Assembly (NCBI RefSeq): GCF_016595235.1
Contig: NZ_JAENHL010000007.1
Span: 372,001 to 436,000, forward strand
Direction: 5' to 3'
Length of the DNA: 64,000 nt
DNA from: Taklimakanibacter albus
Lineage (GTDB): Bacteria; Pseudomonadota; Alphaproteobacteria; Rhizobiales; Aestuariivirgaceae
Shown: positions 24,549 to 35,445 of the stretch, one piece after another
Layout of the letters: every line of letters starts with the position of its first letter
Position numbering within the stretch: the first letter of the stretch is position 1
Notes under the pieces: model-generated
Database searches by the model: none
What the model was told of the DNA's origin: nothing
What the model saw: the letters and a program-made list of their open reading frames with translations, nothing else
Made by a program: the position numbers and the translations under genes

Positions 24549-25994
24549 ATGGATCATGGCGTCCCGGTTACAAGGGTAGACCAGGTCATCGCCGCCATTC
24601 GCGACCGCATCGCCCGCCGCCTCCTGACGCCGGGCGCACGGCTGCCCTCGATCCGCGCCTTCGCCGATAGCCAGGGCGTCTCCAAATCGACAGTGGTCGA
24701 GGCCTATGACCGCCTGGTGGCCGACGGCACCATCGGCTCGCGCCGGGGCTCGGGCTTTTACGTGTCGGGGCCTATGCCGCCGCTTGCTCTGACCGAGATC
24801 GGCCCCAGCCTCGACCGCGCCATCGATCCGCTCTGGGTCTCGCGTCAATCGCTCGAAGCGGGCGACAGGATGATGAAACCCGGCTGCGGCTGGCTGCCTA
24901 CCTCTTGGATGCCGGACGAAGCGCTGCGCCGTACCTTGCGCACGCTGAGCCGGCGCGAGCACGCGCTTTATCTCACCGATTACGACCGCCCGCACGGCCT
25001 CGCCCCGTTGCGGCAATTGCTGTCGCGCCGGCTCGCCGATCAAGGCATCGAGGCCGGCCCCGACCAGATCCTGCTCGCCGATTCGGGGACCCAGGCCATC
25101 GATCTCCTGTGCCGCCTGCTGCTCGAGCCGGGCGATACGGTGCTGGTCGATGATCCCTGCTACTTCAACTTCCTGGCGATGCTGCGCGCCCATCGCGCCC
25201 GCGTCGTCGGCGTCGCCTATACGCCGGCCGGCCCCGATCTCGATGCCTTCGCCAATATCCTCGCCGCCGAGCGGCCGCGCCTCTACATCACCAATTCGGC
25301 CCTGCACAATCCGACCGGTGCCTCGCTCTCATCCACCACCGCCCATCGCCTCCTCAAGCTCGCCGAGGCGCATGGCCTCACCATCATCGAGGACAGCATA
25401 TTCGCCGACCTCGAGGTCGAGCCGGCGCCACGCCTCGCCGCCTTCGACGGGCTGGAGCGCGTCGTCCATATCGGCAGCTTCTCCAAGACCTTGTCGGCTG
25501 CATTGCGCTGCGGCTTTATCGCCGCGCGCGCCGACTGGATCGACCGGCTCATCGACCTCAAGCTCGCGACCTCCTTCGGCAGCGCGCCCCTCTCGGCCGA
25601 GTTCGTCTATGGCGTGCTCAGCGACGGCTTCTACCGCAAGCATCTCGACAGCCTGCATCGCCGGCTGGCGCAGGCCATGGGCGAGACCCAGGCCCGGCTC
25701 AAGGCGCTGGGCCTCACCCCCTGGTGCGAGCCCAAGGGCGGCATGTTCCTGTGGTGCAAGCTTCCGGACGGACTGGATTCGGCCGATGTCGCCCGCCACG
25801 CTTTGACGGAGAATGTCGTCCTCGCCCCCGGCAACGTCTTCAGCGTCTCGCAACGTGCGGCAAGCTACATGCGCTTCAACGTGGCGCAGTCGCGCAATGC
25901 CAGGCTCTATGCGGTGCTCGAAAAGGCGATGGCGGCGAGCGCGGGATGCGAAAAAGTGGAAGCCGGTTTTTCGCGAGAATCCCGCGCCAAATAG
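24549..25994 (+). CDS. MocR/PdxR-type GntR regulator with aminotransferase domain
   Basis: A 481-residue PLP-dependent regulator. An N-terminal GntR winged helix (residues about 8-75, LPSIRAFADSQGVSKSTVVE) is joined to a fold-type I aminotransferase domain (YDRPHGLAPLRQLLSRRL, NSALHNPTGA, and the PLP lysine in GSFSKTLSAALRCG). I start at the ATG eight bases after CAGGAG. The last 18 codons are made by a palindromic repeat element (25941-25985), giving an atypical basic tail. Targets are probably the divergent exporter and itself. Confidence 0.9.
   Translation: MDHGVPVTRVDQVIAAIRDRIARRLLTPGARLPSIRAFADSQGVSKSTVVEAYDRLVADGTIGSRRGSGFYVSGPMPPLALTEIGPSLDRAIDPLWVSRQSLEAGDRMMKPGCGWLPTSWMPDEALRRTLRTLSRREHALYLTDYDRPHGLAPLRQLLSRRLADQGIEAGPDQILLADSGTQAIDLLCRLLLEPGDTVLVDDPCYFNFLAMLRAHRARVVGVAYTPAGPDLDAFANILAAERPRLYITNSALHNPTGASLSSTTAHRLLKLAEAHGLTIIEDSIFADLEVEPAPRLAAFDGLERVVHIGSFSKTLSAALRCGFIAARADWIDRLIDLKLATSFGSAPLSAEFVYGVLSDGFYRKHLDSLHRRLAQAMGETQARLKALGLTPWCEPKGGMFLWCKLPDGLDSADVARHALTENVVLAPGNVFSVSQRAASYMRFNVAQSRNARLYAVLEKAMAASAGCEKVEAGFSRESRAK
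25941..25985. repeat. Palindromic repeat translated as the C terminus of the MocR-type gene
   Basis: Left arm 25941-25955 (gcgggatgcgaaaaa) mirrors right arm 25967-25985 with a short bulge. It resembles the common rhizobial AAAGTGGAAACCGGTTTT-type extragenic palindrome. Here it lies inside the coding frame and moved the stop codon downstream. Confidence 0.6.
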
Positions 25995-25997
25995 ATG

Positions 25998-26585
25998 TCA
26001 GTTCACGATGACTTTGGCGCCGACCCTGGCCCGGCCATAGAGATCCGTCACATCCTCATTGGTGAGACGAATGCAGCCTGACGAGACGGCCTGGCCGATG
26101 GTCCAAGGCTGCGCCGTGCCATGGATGCGGTATTCGGTGGCGCCGAGATAGAGCGCCCGGGCACCCAGCGGATTATTGGGGCCGCCTTCCATGAATTCCG
26201 GCAGGTCCGGCTGGCGCTCGCGCATCTCCGCCGGCGGGCGCCAATCCGGCCACTCCGCCTTGCGGCTGATCTTCTCAGCTCCCTTCCAGGTGAAGCCTGA
26301 GCGCCCGACGCCGATGCCGTAGCGCAGCGCCTTGCCGTTATCGAGCACCAGATAGAGATAGCGCTTGCGCGTCTCGATGACGATCGTGCCCGGCTTCTCG
26401 GCCGAGGCATAGTCGACTTCCTTGCGCTTGTATTTGGGATTGGTCTTGTAAGACCAGGCGCCGACGGTGAAATTCGTCTTCACGCCGGAATTCGCGTCCT
26501 GATTGCGCTCTGCCTTTGCGGAAGGAATGGCCAGAGCCAGCCCGGCGATCGCCGCCATACCCGCAACCTTCAATGATTTCAGCAT
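25998..26585 (-). CDS. L,D-transpeptidase (YkuD family)
   Basis: A 195-residue exported peptidoglycan cross-linking enzyme. A signal peptide (VAGMAAIAGLALAIPSAKA) precedes the YkuD domain at about residues 65-195. The catalytic motif is HGTAQPWTIG...SSGCIRLTNED, with Cys near residue 173. I start at MLKSLKV, because the 12 codons upstream would displace the signal peptide. It makes 3-3 cross-links or anchors envelope proteins. It is divergent from a small secreted protein gene, and promoter module copy 3 lies between them. Confidence 0.92.
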   Translation of the reverse strand: MLKSLKVAGMAAIAGLALAIPSAKAERNQDANSGVKTNFTVGAWSYKTNPKYKRKEVDYASAEKPGTIVIETRKRYLYLVLDNGKALRYGIGVGRSGFTWKGAEKISRKAEWPDWRPPAEMRERQPDLPEFMEGGPNNPLGARALYLGATEYRIHGTAQPWTIGQAVSSGCIRLTNEDVTDLYGRARVGAKVIVN

Positions 26586-26656
26586 CCTGCTGCCCCCAGT
26601 AACCATGCCTGGCCAATTCATCGCCGCGACGGACTGGGGGCGTCAAGACCGTCTTT

Positions 26657-26715
26657 GAGATGAACGGCAGATGAACGGCCCATTCAGGGTGGATTTTCGG
26701 CCGTTGTGGCATATT
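26657..26715 (+). promoter_or_regulatory. Copy 3 of the three-copy promoter module
   Basis: Two near-identical repeats of agatgaacggc lie in tandem with an 11-bp period, followed by TTCAGGG (TTCA 26683-26686) and GGCATATTCG at offset 22. It sits between the divergent L,D-transpeptidase and secreted protein genes, pointing towards the latter, and could control both. Confidence 0.65.
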
Positions 26716-26735
26716 CGTCACGCTGGAGTACCGCC

Positions 26736-27062
26736 ATGTTGAGCCCTCGCCCCGTCCTGATCGCCACCGTCTTGAGCTTCGCCTGCTTGTCCGCGATTCC
26801 GGCCCAGGCCGAGAATGCCGCGCGGACCTATTTCAACCCGCAGGTCTACGGCAAGCCGGTTGCGCTCTGCATGTCGGATCGGGCGAGCTGCGGCAAGCCC
26901 AGTGCCGATGCCTGGTGCCGCGACAACGGCTTTGCCGAGGCGCTCGTCTTCGAGCGGCTGCGCACCGCCGACAAGTCGCAGGTCTTCCGCCAGATCAAAT
27001 GCATCACCCGCGAGCAGGCCGTCGCCTCGACGCCTGACGAGTCCAACCGCGCCACGCCGTAA
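26736..27062 (+). CDS. Small secreted cysteine-containing protein of unknown function
   Basis: A 108-residue protein with a signal peptide ending AQA at about residue 27. The mature part has four cysteines (LCMSDRASCGKP, AWCRDN, IKCITRE), consistent with two disulfides in the periplasm. The 10 extra codons upstream of this ATG are not signal-like. It is preceded by promoter module copy 3. I do not recognise a characterised family. Confidence 0.7.
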   Translation: MLSPRPVLIATVLSFACLSAIPAQAENAARTYFNPQVYGKPVALCMSDRASCGKPSADAWCRDNGFAEALVFERLRTADKSQVFRQIKCITREQAVASTPDESNRATP

Positions 27063-27114
27063 TCCCGCCCTGATCGCGCAGGAAGACTGAGCGCCATCAA
27101 TCTTGTGGTGGCGA

Positions 27115-27708
27115 ATGCGCAACATCGTCTTGATTTCAATCTTTACCTTTCTGATGCTAGTGCCGGCACGGGCGGAAGACGATAACTCGGAGTCTCGATC
27201 ACATGTGAACGAAGACGAAGCCCTTAAATGGTGCTTTAGTCGCTTCCCCTCGGCGGAGCCGGCAGAAGTAAGCTCGCGATCTATAAGTGAGCTGGCCCCC
27301 TTCAAACTGGAAGACACGATTGCTCCGCCTGGCCTCATCACAAAAACGGAGACCGTGGGCAGACTGCCTGGCTACATCAGGAAATATAAAGGGGTTTGGA
27401 TCTGGCCGGCGATAACCGAGCCTCCGGCTTTTGCGATTTTTGTCGAACGGCTCACGGCGGAGGAAATGACAATCGCTTTCGTCAGCCGGGCCACGGAGGA
27501 GAACAAGGATTACCGGGACGGGCTCCGCAAGAATTCCAGGCAAAAACTGACATGGAACGGAACAGCCTTCTCGGCCGGACCCGACGGCGAGCTTGAGTCC
27601 ACGACCACTATCTACATATCCGCCTTCAGCGATGCCTTGCTTCTCATCAGAGCAAACAAGCGTGAAGGCGGGCCGCCCATGTGCTTCATCTCTTCGAAAC
27701 ACTACTGA
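27115..27708 (+). CDS. Secreted protein of unknown function
   Basis: A 197-residue protein with a clear signal peptide (NIVLISIFTFLMLVPARAE). The mature part is mixed alpha/beta with no recognised motif; it contains GYIRKYKGVWIWP and ends GGPPMCFISSKHY. Codon use is visibly less GC-rich than in carB next door, as in two other secreted orphans at 33187 and 44780, which may mean recent acquisition. It starts 52 bases after the previous stop and may be co-transcribed. Confidence 0.6.
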   Translation: MRNIVLISIFTFLMLVPARAEDDNSESRSHVNEDEALKWCFSRFPSAEPAEVSSRSISELAPFKLEDTIAPPGLITKTETVGRLPGYIRKYKGVWIWPAITEPPAFAIFVERLTAEEMTIAFVSRATEENKDYRDGLRKNSRQKLTWNGTAFSAGPDGELESTTTIYISAFSDALLLIRANKREGGPPMCFISSKHY

Positions 27709-27792
27709 TTTTGCCCAGTTTTCCACCATTCCGTCGCCCCTAGGGAATCCGCTTGGCATCTGGAGATTCCCCGTGTAGGGAACCCCCTCGCA

Positions 27793-31176
<3,384 letters not shown>

Positions 31177-31180
31177 CATT

Positions 31181-31211
31181 CTCCTCCGCATGGCCCTGCC
31201 ATGCGGAGGAG
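31181..31211. terminator. Bidirectional terminator-like hairpin after carB
   Basis: A perfect 14-bp stem (31181-31194 with 31198-31211) and a CCT loop lie between the convergent carB and sterol desaturase-like genes. There is no T tract on either side, so termination efficiency is uncertain. Confidence 0.6.
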
Positions 31212-31218
31212 GCAATAT

Positions 31219-32178
31219 CTAAATGTCGACGCGCTCGCGAACCACGGGCGCGTTGTTCTTTTTATGCCGCCCGAGGATCTGCCTGAGGCCCTCTTTGGTG
31301 AAGGGCTGCGTCAATTGCGTCCAGAAGCTCTTGGCGATCTCGCCCTTGATGCCGATATCGGTCGAGGACGGATAGGGCGGGTTGTGATAGGTGCCGAGCA
31401 GCTGGTCCCACAGCACGACATTCTCGCAATAATTGGTGTTGCCGACCGTGGCATCACGCGAATGATGCCAGCGATGCAGCCTGGGCGTGCTGAAAATCCA
31501 GTCGAGAAAGCCGGTGCGCATTTCGATATTGCAATGGGTCAGGAGGCCGATGAAGGCCGTCACCGCGCCGACCCACAGGAAAACCGGCAAGGGCGCGCCC
31601 AGCAGATAGAGCGGAATCTGGCTGAGTGCCGCCTTCACGATCGAGTCCACCACGTGGAAGCGCCCGGTATTGAACACGCGCAGGCGCTCGACGCTGTGAT
31701 GGAGCGCATGGAAGCGCCAGAGGATCAGGCGCTCATGGGCATAGCGATGCGCGGCATAGAGGCCGAGCTCGGCGATGACGAGCGCCAACGCCACTTGCAG
31801 CAGCAAGGGCCAGTTGGTGGGCCACAGCCCATCGTCGTTTCCGACATGGGGCTGGGCGACCATGGCGACGAGAATCGGAAAGGTGGCACCTGCCGCCGCC
31901 GCGACCTGCACCGCACCCTTGGTGAGAAGCGTGTGGGCGATGTCGTTGACGATCTCACCATCGGGTGCCAGCCAGTCGCGCTCATAAGGCATGAGATATT
32001 CGAACAGTGCGATCCCGGCGGCGATGCTCAGATAGACGACGTTGAACCAGAGAAGCGGATGATCGCTTGCGAAGGCGCAATAGGCACCGAGCAGTCCACA
32101 ACCAAAAAGGGCCGGCCACAAGACGTAGGACAGGAGCACATAGGCCTTTGTCATGCGGCTGATCTCAAAGCGATACAT
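31219..32178 (-). CDS. Sterol desaturase/fatty acid hydroxylase family protein
   Basis: A 319-residue integral membrane di-iron enzyme. The three histidine clusters are present: AHRYAHE (near residue 143), FHALHHS (near 155) and HRWHHSRD (near 236). Four or more membrane helices surround them. The family hydroxylates or desaturates lipids and carotenoids; the substrate here is unknown. The gene stands alone on the minus strand between carB and greA. Confidence 0.9.
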   Translation of the reverse strand: MYRFEISRMTKAYVLLSYVLWPALFGCGLLGAYCAFASDHPLLWFNVVYLSIAAGIALFEYLMPYERDWLAPDGEIVNDIAHTLLTKGAVQVAAAAGATFPILVAMVAQPHVGNDDGLWPTNWPLLLQVALALVIAELGLYAAHRYAHERLILWRFHALHHSVERLRVFNTGRFHVVDSIVKAALSQIPLYLLGAPLPVFLWVGAVTAFIGLLTHCNIEMRTGFLDWIFSTPRLHRWHHSRDATVGNTNYCENVVLWDQLLGTYHNPPYPSSTDIGIKGEIAKSFWTQLTQPFTKEGLRQILGRHKKNNAPVVRERVDI

Positions 32179-32370
32179 CTTCTCTCCTGCAAACCTGCTC
32201 CATAAGGAATGCAGGACCTAGTAGGCAAAAATTACCACAAGATGGCGCGGCGTCCGTTCCCTTCTTGATGCCGCAGCCGACAGGGCTCGGCTTGCCCGAT
32301 TTCCCCCTGATTTGGCAAACTGTCCCCTAAGGAAAGTGAGATCACATGCCTGTGAGGACCAAGCCCCCGC

Positions 32371-32481
32371 ATGAAAGGCCCCAAACTGCCCAAATCGGAC
32401 TTCCGGCTCCCTCCGCCCGGATTGAAATTTGCCAAGCTGAAGAACGGCTTAACGGGACTCTTGAATTCCTCGCCGCCTTAA
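32371..32481 (+). CDS. Possible small protein upstream of greA
   Basis: A 36-codon frame beginning MKGPKLPKSDFRLPPPGLKF, rich in Pro, Lys and Leu. It has no clear SD, so I hold it lightly. It lies in the 422-bp gap before greA. The rest of that gap holds an imperfect hairpin around 32498-32533 (cccggtgacgg mirrored by ccgttcaccggg) that could be a leader structure, and nothing else I can name. Confidence 0.25.
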   Translation: MKGPKLPKSDFRLPPPGLKFAKLKNGLTGLLNSSPP

Positions 32482-32600
32482 GCCATCTTTGTGGGCTGTT
32501 CCCGGTGACGGACCGCAAGGGCCGTTCACCGGGAACTTGCATTTTACCCGGCGCGGGCCGACCGCCCCGACGGAAAGAGTTGAACTGACGGATTTGCGAC

Positions 32601-33077
32601 ATGATTGATAAGATTCCAATGACTGAGGCGGGGCACGCCGCCATGATGGACGAGATCAAGCACCTGAAATCGGTGGAGCGCCCGCGTATTATCCGCGCGA
32701 TCGAGGAGGCGCGTTCGCATGGCGATCTGTCCGAGAATGCGGAATATCATGCCGCCAAGGAACAACAGGGCTGGACCGAAGCCCGCGTCGCCGAGCTCGA
32801 GGACAAGATCAGCCGCGCCGAGGTGATCGACATCTCGAAACTGTCGGGCGACACCGTGAAATTCGGCGCCAAGGTCACCCTCGTCGATGAGGATACCGAG
32901 GACGAAGCCGCCTATCAGATCGTCGGCGAATTCGAGGCCGACGTGAAGAAGGGCCTGATCTCGGTGAGCTCGCCCATCGCGCGCGCCATCATCGGCAAGC
33001 GCAAAGGTGATTCAGTGGAAGTCGCCACCCCGGGCGGCGGCAAGAGCTACGAGATCCTGAAGGTCAGGTACAACTGA
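32601..33077 (+). CDS. greA: Transcription elongation factor GreA
   Basis: A 158-residue transcript-cleavage factor that rescues backtracked RNA polymerase. The N-terminal coiled coil (residues about 1-75) carries the acidic tip in [20 protein letters not shown]. The C-terminal FKBP-like domain ends in [23 protein letters not shown]. The start [12 protein letters not shown] matches the family. It is followed by its own terminator. Confidence 0.98.
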   Translation: MIDKIPMTEAGHAAMMDEIKHLKSVERPRIIRAIEEARSHGDLSENAEYHAAKEQQGWTEARVAELEDKISRAEVIDISKLSGDTVKFGAKVTLVDEDTEDEAAYQIVGEFEADVKKGLISVSSPIARAIIGKRKGDSVEVATPGGGKSYEILKVRYN

Positions 33078-33107
33078 CGGCACCTGCCGCAGCCGAGCGA
33101 GAATTCC

Positions 33108-33138
33108 AAGGCCGGGCCCGTGCCCGGCCTTGATTTTT
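33108..33138 (+). terminator. Rho-independent terminator of greA
   Basis: A 10-bp GC-rich stem (33108-33117 with 33122-33131) and a CCGT loop are followed by gattttt, 30 bases after the greA stop. Confidence 0.85.
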
Positions 33139-33186
33139 GCGCAATGCCCGGCGCATCCTCTCCGCGTAGCGCTGGGGAAACTATAA

Positions 33187-34155
33187 ATGCGCAACTGTGC
33201 CCTCATTTGGCTCGGCCTATTCGCACTCTCCGTCGCCAGCGATTGCGCTCTGGCGCAGGACGATCCTAATTGCTGGGCAGGAAAGCGGCGCACCGACCTC
33301 AGAACCGGCGAGGTCCGGTTCGAATGCATGCAGCAGCCGGAGTCTTCGCGCAATTTCACGCGCCTGCGGCAGCTCGCGGAACTTGGTTTTCAAGATCAGA
33401 AGGACGTCACCTTTGTCCTTGAGAAACTCAATGGGGACGATTGGGATCTGCGCGCCGAGGCGGCCCGGACCTTGCGGCTGAACCACTATGCCAAGGCCAT
33501 CCCGCAGCTCGCCGCCGCCCTCTCTCCTCATGATTGGTGCTTGACCTTCGAGGCCATGGTCGCGCTCAAGGAGCTCAACGCGCCGCAAGCCGACGCGATG
33601 CTCAAGGATATCGCCAGTACCTATTGGCTGCCGGCCATCCGTGAAGTGGCCCACAAGCTGACCGTCGACCGTCACCTGCCTAAAGTCGCTCTGACAACCT
33701 CAATCTGGGCGCCGCTTGATTACTGCTCGACCGAGTCATTCAGATGTCCAGTCCAGCGCGACTATCCGAGCCTCAAGGGAGCGCGGCGGGCGCCTCTCGT
33801 TCTTGATATCCAGGGCGGCAAGCTCATCGGTACGGATCATGGCGAATGGGGCGGCGAGCTTGGTTTCATTGACGAGAAAACGACTCAGACCGTCATCGAC
33901 GAAAATGTCCTCGCCATCGTGTGGCGCGGCAGCCGGATATTCGCGGTGACCGGTCTGGATCATGGCGGCCTGAATCGCGGAGATATCTGGAAGGTCTTGA
34001 GATCGGATGATGGGCGGTGGTCGGCCCGGCGCCTGTGGCGTCTGCCGGGCACCCCTTATGAGATCGTCGCGGCACCGGATGGCACGATAGGGCTTTTCGG
34101 ACGGTTCGGCTCCGTGCTGTATAGGACCGACGACACGCTCCAATGGCTTGGCTAG
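33187..34155 (+). CDS. Secreted HEAT-repeat-like protein of unknown function
   Basis: A 322-residue protein with a signal peptide (LIWLGLFALSVASDCALAQ). Residues about 60-155 look like HEAT-type helical pairs (DDWDLRAEAARTLRLNHYAK, then AMVALKELNAPQADAMLKDI). The C-terminal half is beta-rich with repeated WxV and DG turns, suggesting a propeller-like sensor or binding domain. No catalytic motif is visible. Eight bases separate it from the next gene. Confidence 0.6.
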   Translation: MRNCALIWLGLFALSVASDCALAQDDPNCWAGKRRTDLRTGEVRFECMQQPESSRNFTRLRQLAELGFQDQKDVTFVLEKLNGDDWDLRAEAARTLRLNHYAKAIPQLAAALSPHDWCLTFEAMVALKELNAPQADAMLKDIASTYWLPAIREVAHKLTVDRHLPKVALTTSIWAPLDYCSTESFRCPVQRDYPSLKGARRAPLVLDIQGGKLIGTDHGEWGGELGFIDEKTTQTVIDENVLAIVWRGSRIFAVTGLDHGGLNRGDIWKVLRSDDGRWSARRLWRLPGTPYEIVAAPDGTIGLFGRFGSVLYRTDDTLQWLG

Positions 34156-34163
34156 GAGAGATC

Positions 34164-34490
34164 ATGACATCCATCACCGGCTACCACGCCCATGTCTATT
34201 ACGACGCTCCGCAGCGGGCCGAGGCGCAGCGTCTGTGCGAAACCGTGCGCGATCGGTTCGGTGTCGCCATGGGCCGGCTCCATGACCAGGCGGTCGGACC
34301 ACATCCGCGCGGCTCCTGCCAGCTCACCGTGACGCCGGAAAACTTCTCGGACGTGATCCAGTGGCTGGTCGCCCATCGCGGCGGCTTCACCATCTTCGCC
34401 CATGCGCTGTCGGGCGACGAGATCAAGGACCATACCGACCATGTGATCTGGCTAGGGCCGTCGGAGACGCTTGATCTTTCGATACTCTGA
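34164..34490 (+). CDS. DOPA 4,5-dioxygenase family protein
   Basis: A 108-residue ferredoxin-like protein. It begins ITGYHAHVYYDA, which carries the family's His-x-His metal site, continues with VGPHPRGSCQLTVTPENF and has the later His in VAHRGGFTIFAHALSGDEI. Bacterial members are mostly uncharacterised; plant and fungal relatives open catechol rings. An AGGAGAG SD precedes this ATG. Its 3' end overlaps the convergent DUF1127 gene by 39 bp. Confidence 0.88.
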   Translation: MTSITGYHAHVYYDAPQRAEAQRLCETVRDRFGVAMGRLHDQAVGPHPRGSCQLTVTPENFSDVIQWLVAHRGGFTIFAHALSGDEIKDHTDHVIWLGPSETLDLSIL

Positions 34491-34652
34491 ACGCCCCCCG
34501 TCGCCGAGTCCGATATCGCGCAGCATGCGGTCGCTCAGATGCGAGACGCCGCTCGCATGGGGGCGCCGGAACAATCGCCTGAGCACGGTCAGCAGCCCGG
34601 CCTCTTCAGCTTTTCCCACCCGCCGTGACGTCGTATTGAAGGATTTGGCCAT
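34452..34652 (-). CDS. DUF1127 small protein
   Basis: A 66-residue basic protein with the DUF1127 core HLSDRMLRDIGLGDG preceded by LTVLRRLFRRP. DUF1127 (YjiS-like) proteins in alphaproteobacteria affect RNA turnover, phosphate and carbon responses; the exact role is unsettled. It overlaps the convergent dioxygenase-like gene and is divergent from the Crp-like regulator. Confidence 0.85.
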   Translation of the reverse strand: MAKSFNTTSRRVGKAEEAGLLTVLRRLFRRPHASGVSHLSDRMLRDIGLGDGGRSEYRKIKRLRRP

Positions 34653-34746
34653 ATCGTCAGCCTCGCTCGATATGTGCTAATCATGCCGCAAATCCAACGT
34701 CCGGACTGTGATCCACCGCACAGACCAACCGCAGGGAAAAGACCAT

Positions 34747-35442
34747 ATGAGCGCCGAGACCATGCTCAAAAGTGATCCCGTCGTCGCCATCATCGCGCGC
34801 ACCGAACCCTTTTCGGAGCTTTCCGACCCGCACCGGCAATCGCTTGCCGGCCTGTGCCGCATGCAGCGTTTCACCAAGGGCAATATCATCTTCCATATGG
34901 GTGAAGCGGGCGATGCGCTCTATGGCATCAAGAGCGGCCGCGTGCGCACCGCGATCTCAGGCCCGGACGGTCGCGAAATGACGCTCAATTTGTTCGGCCC
35001 GCAAGGCACCTTCGGCCTTGTCGGTTTTCTCGATGGTGGTCCGCGCATGGCGACCGCGACGGCGCTCGAACCATGCGAGATATTCCGCCTGCCGCGCACC
35101 GCCTTCCTGTCCTTCGTCCACGCCCATCCGGAAGTCGCGGTGCATGTCATCGGCTATCTGTGCGGCAAGCTGCGCGACATCAAGGGCCGGATCGGCGAGA
35201 CCGCGCTACTGCCTCTCGCCGCCGCCCTCGCCCATCGCCTGCTGACATTGTCAGAGGATTTCGGCGACGATGTCCCCTCCTCCCAGGAGCAGCTGGCGAG
35301 CCTGATCAATGCCAGCCGCGAGGCGGTCAATCGGCAATTGCAGGACTGGAAGCGCCAGAACATCGTAGGCCTGCATCGCGGCGGGGTGCGCATCCTCGAC
35401 CGCGCGCGGCTCGAGCAGGAAGCGACCGAGCTCGGCGCCTGA
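34747..35442 (+). CDS. Crp/Fnr-family transcriptional regulator
   Basis: A 231-residue regulator. The N-terminal cyclic nucleotide-binding fold (residues about 12-130) has FTKGNIIFHMGEAGDALYGI and FGPQGTFGLVGFLDGGPRMA. The C-terminal helix-turn-helix is SSQEQLASLINASREAVNRQ. There is no Fnr-type cysteine cluster. The binding pocket lacks a clear RxS cAMP motif, so the ligand may be something other than cAMP. The start has a weak GGGAAAAG SD. Confidence 0.9.
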   Translation: MSAETMLKSDPVVAIIARTEPFSELSDPHRQSLAGLCRMQRFTKGNIIFHMGEAGDALYGIKSGRVRTAISGPDGREMTLNLFGPQGTFGLVGFLDGGPRMATATALEPCEIFRLPRTAFLSFVHAHPEVAVHVIGYLCGKLRDIKGRIGETALLPLAAALAHRLLTLSEDFGDDVPSSQEQLASLINASREAVNRQLQDWKRQNIVGLHRGGVRILDRARLEQEATELGA

Positions 35443-35445
35443 ATA

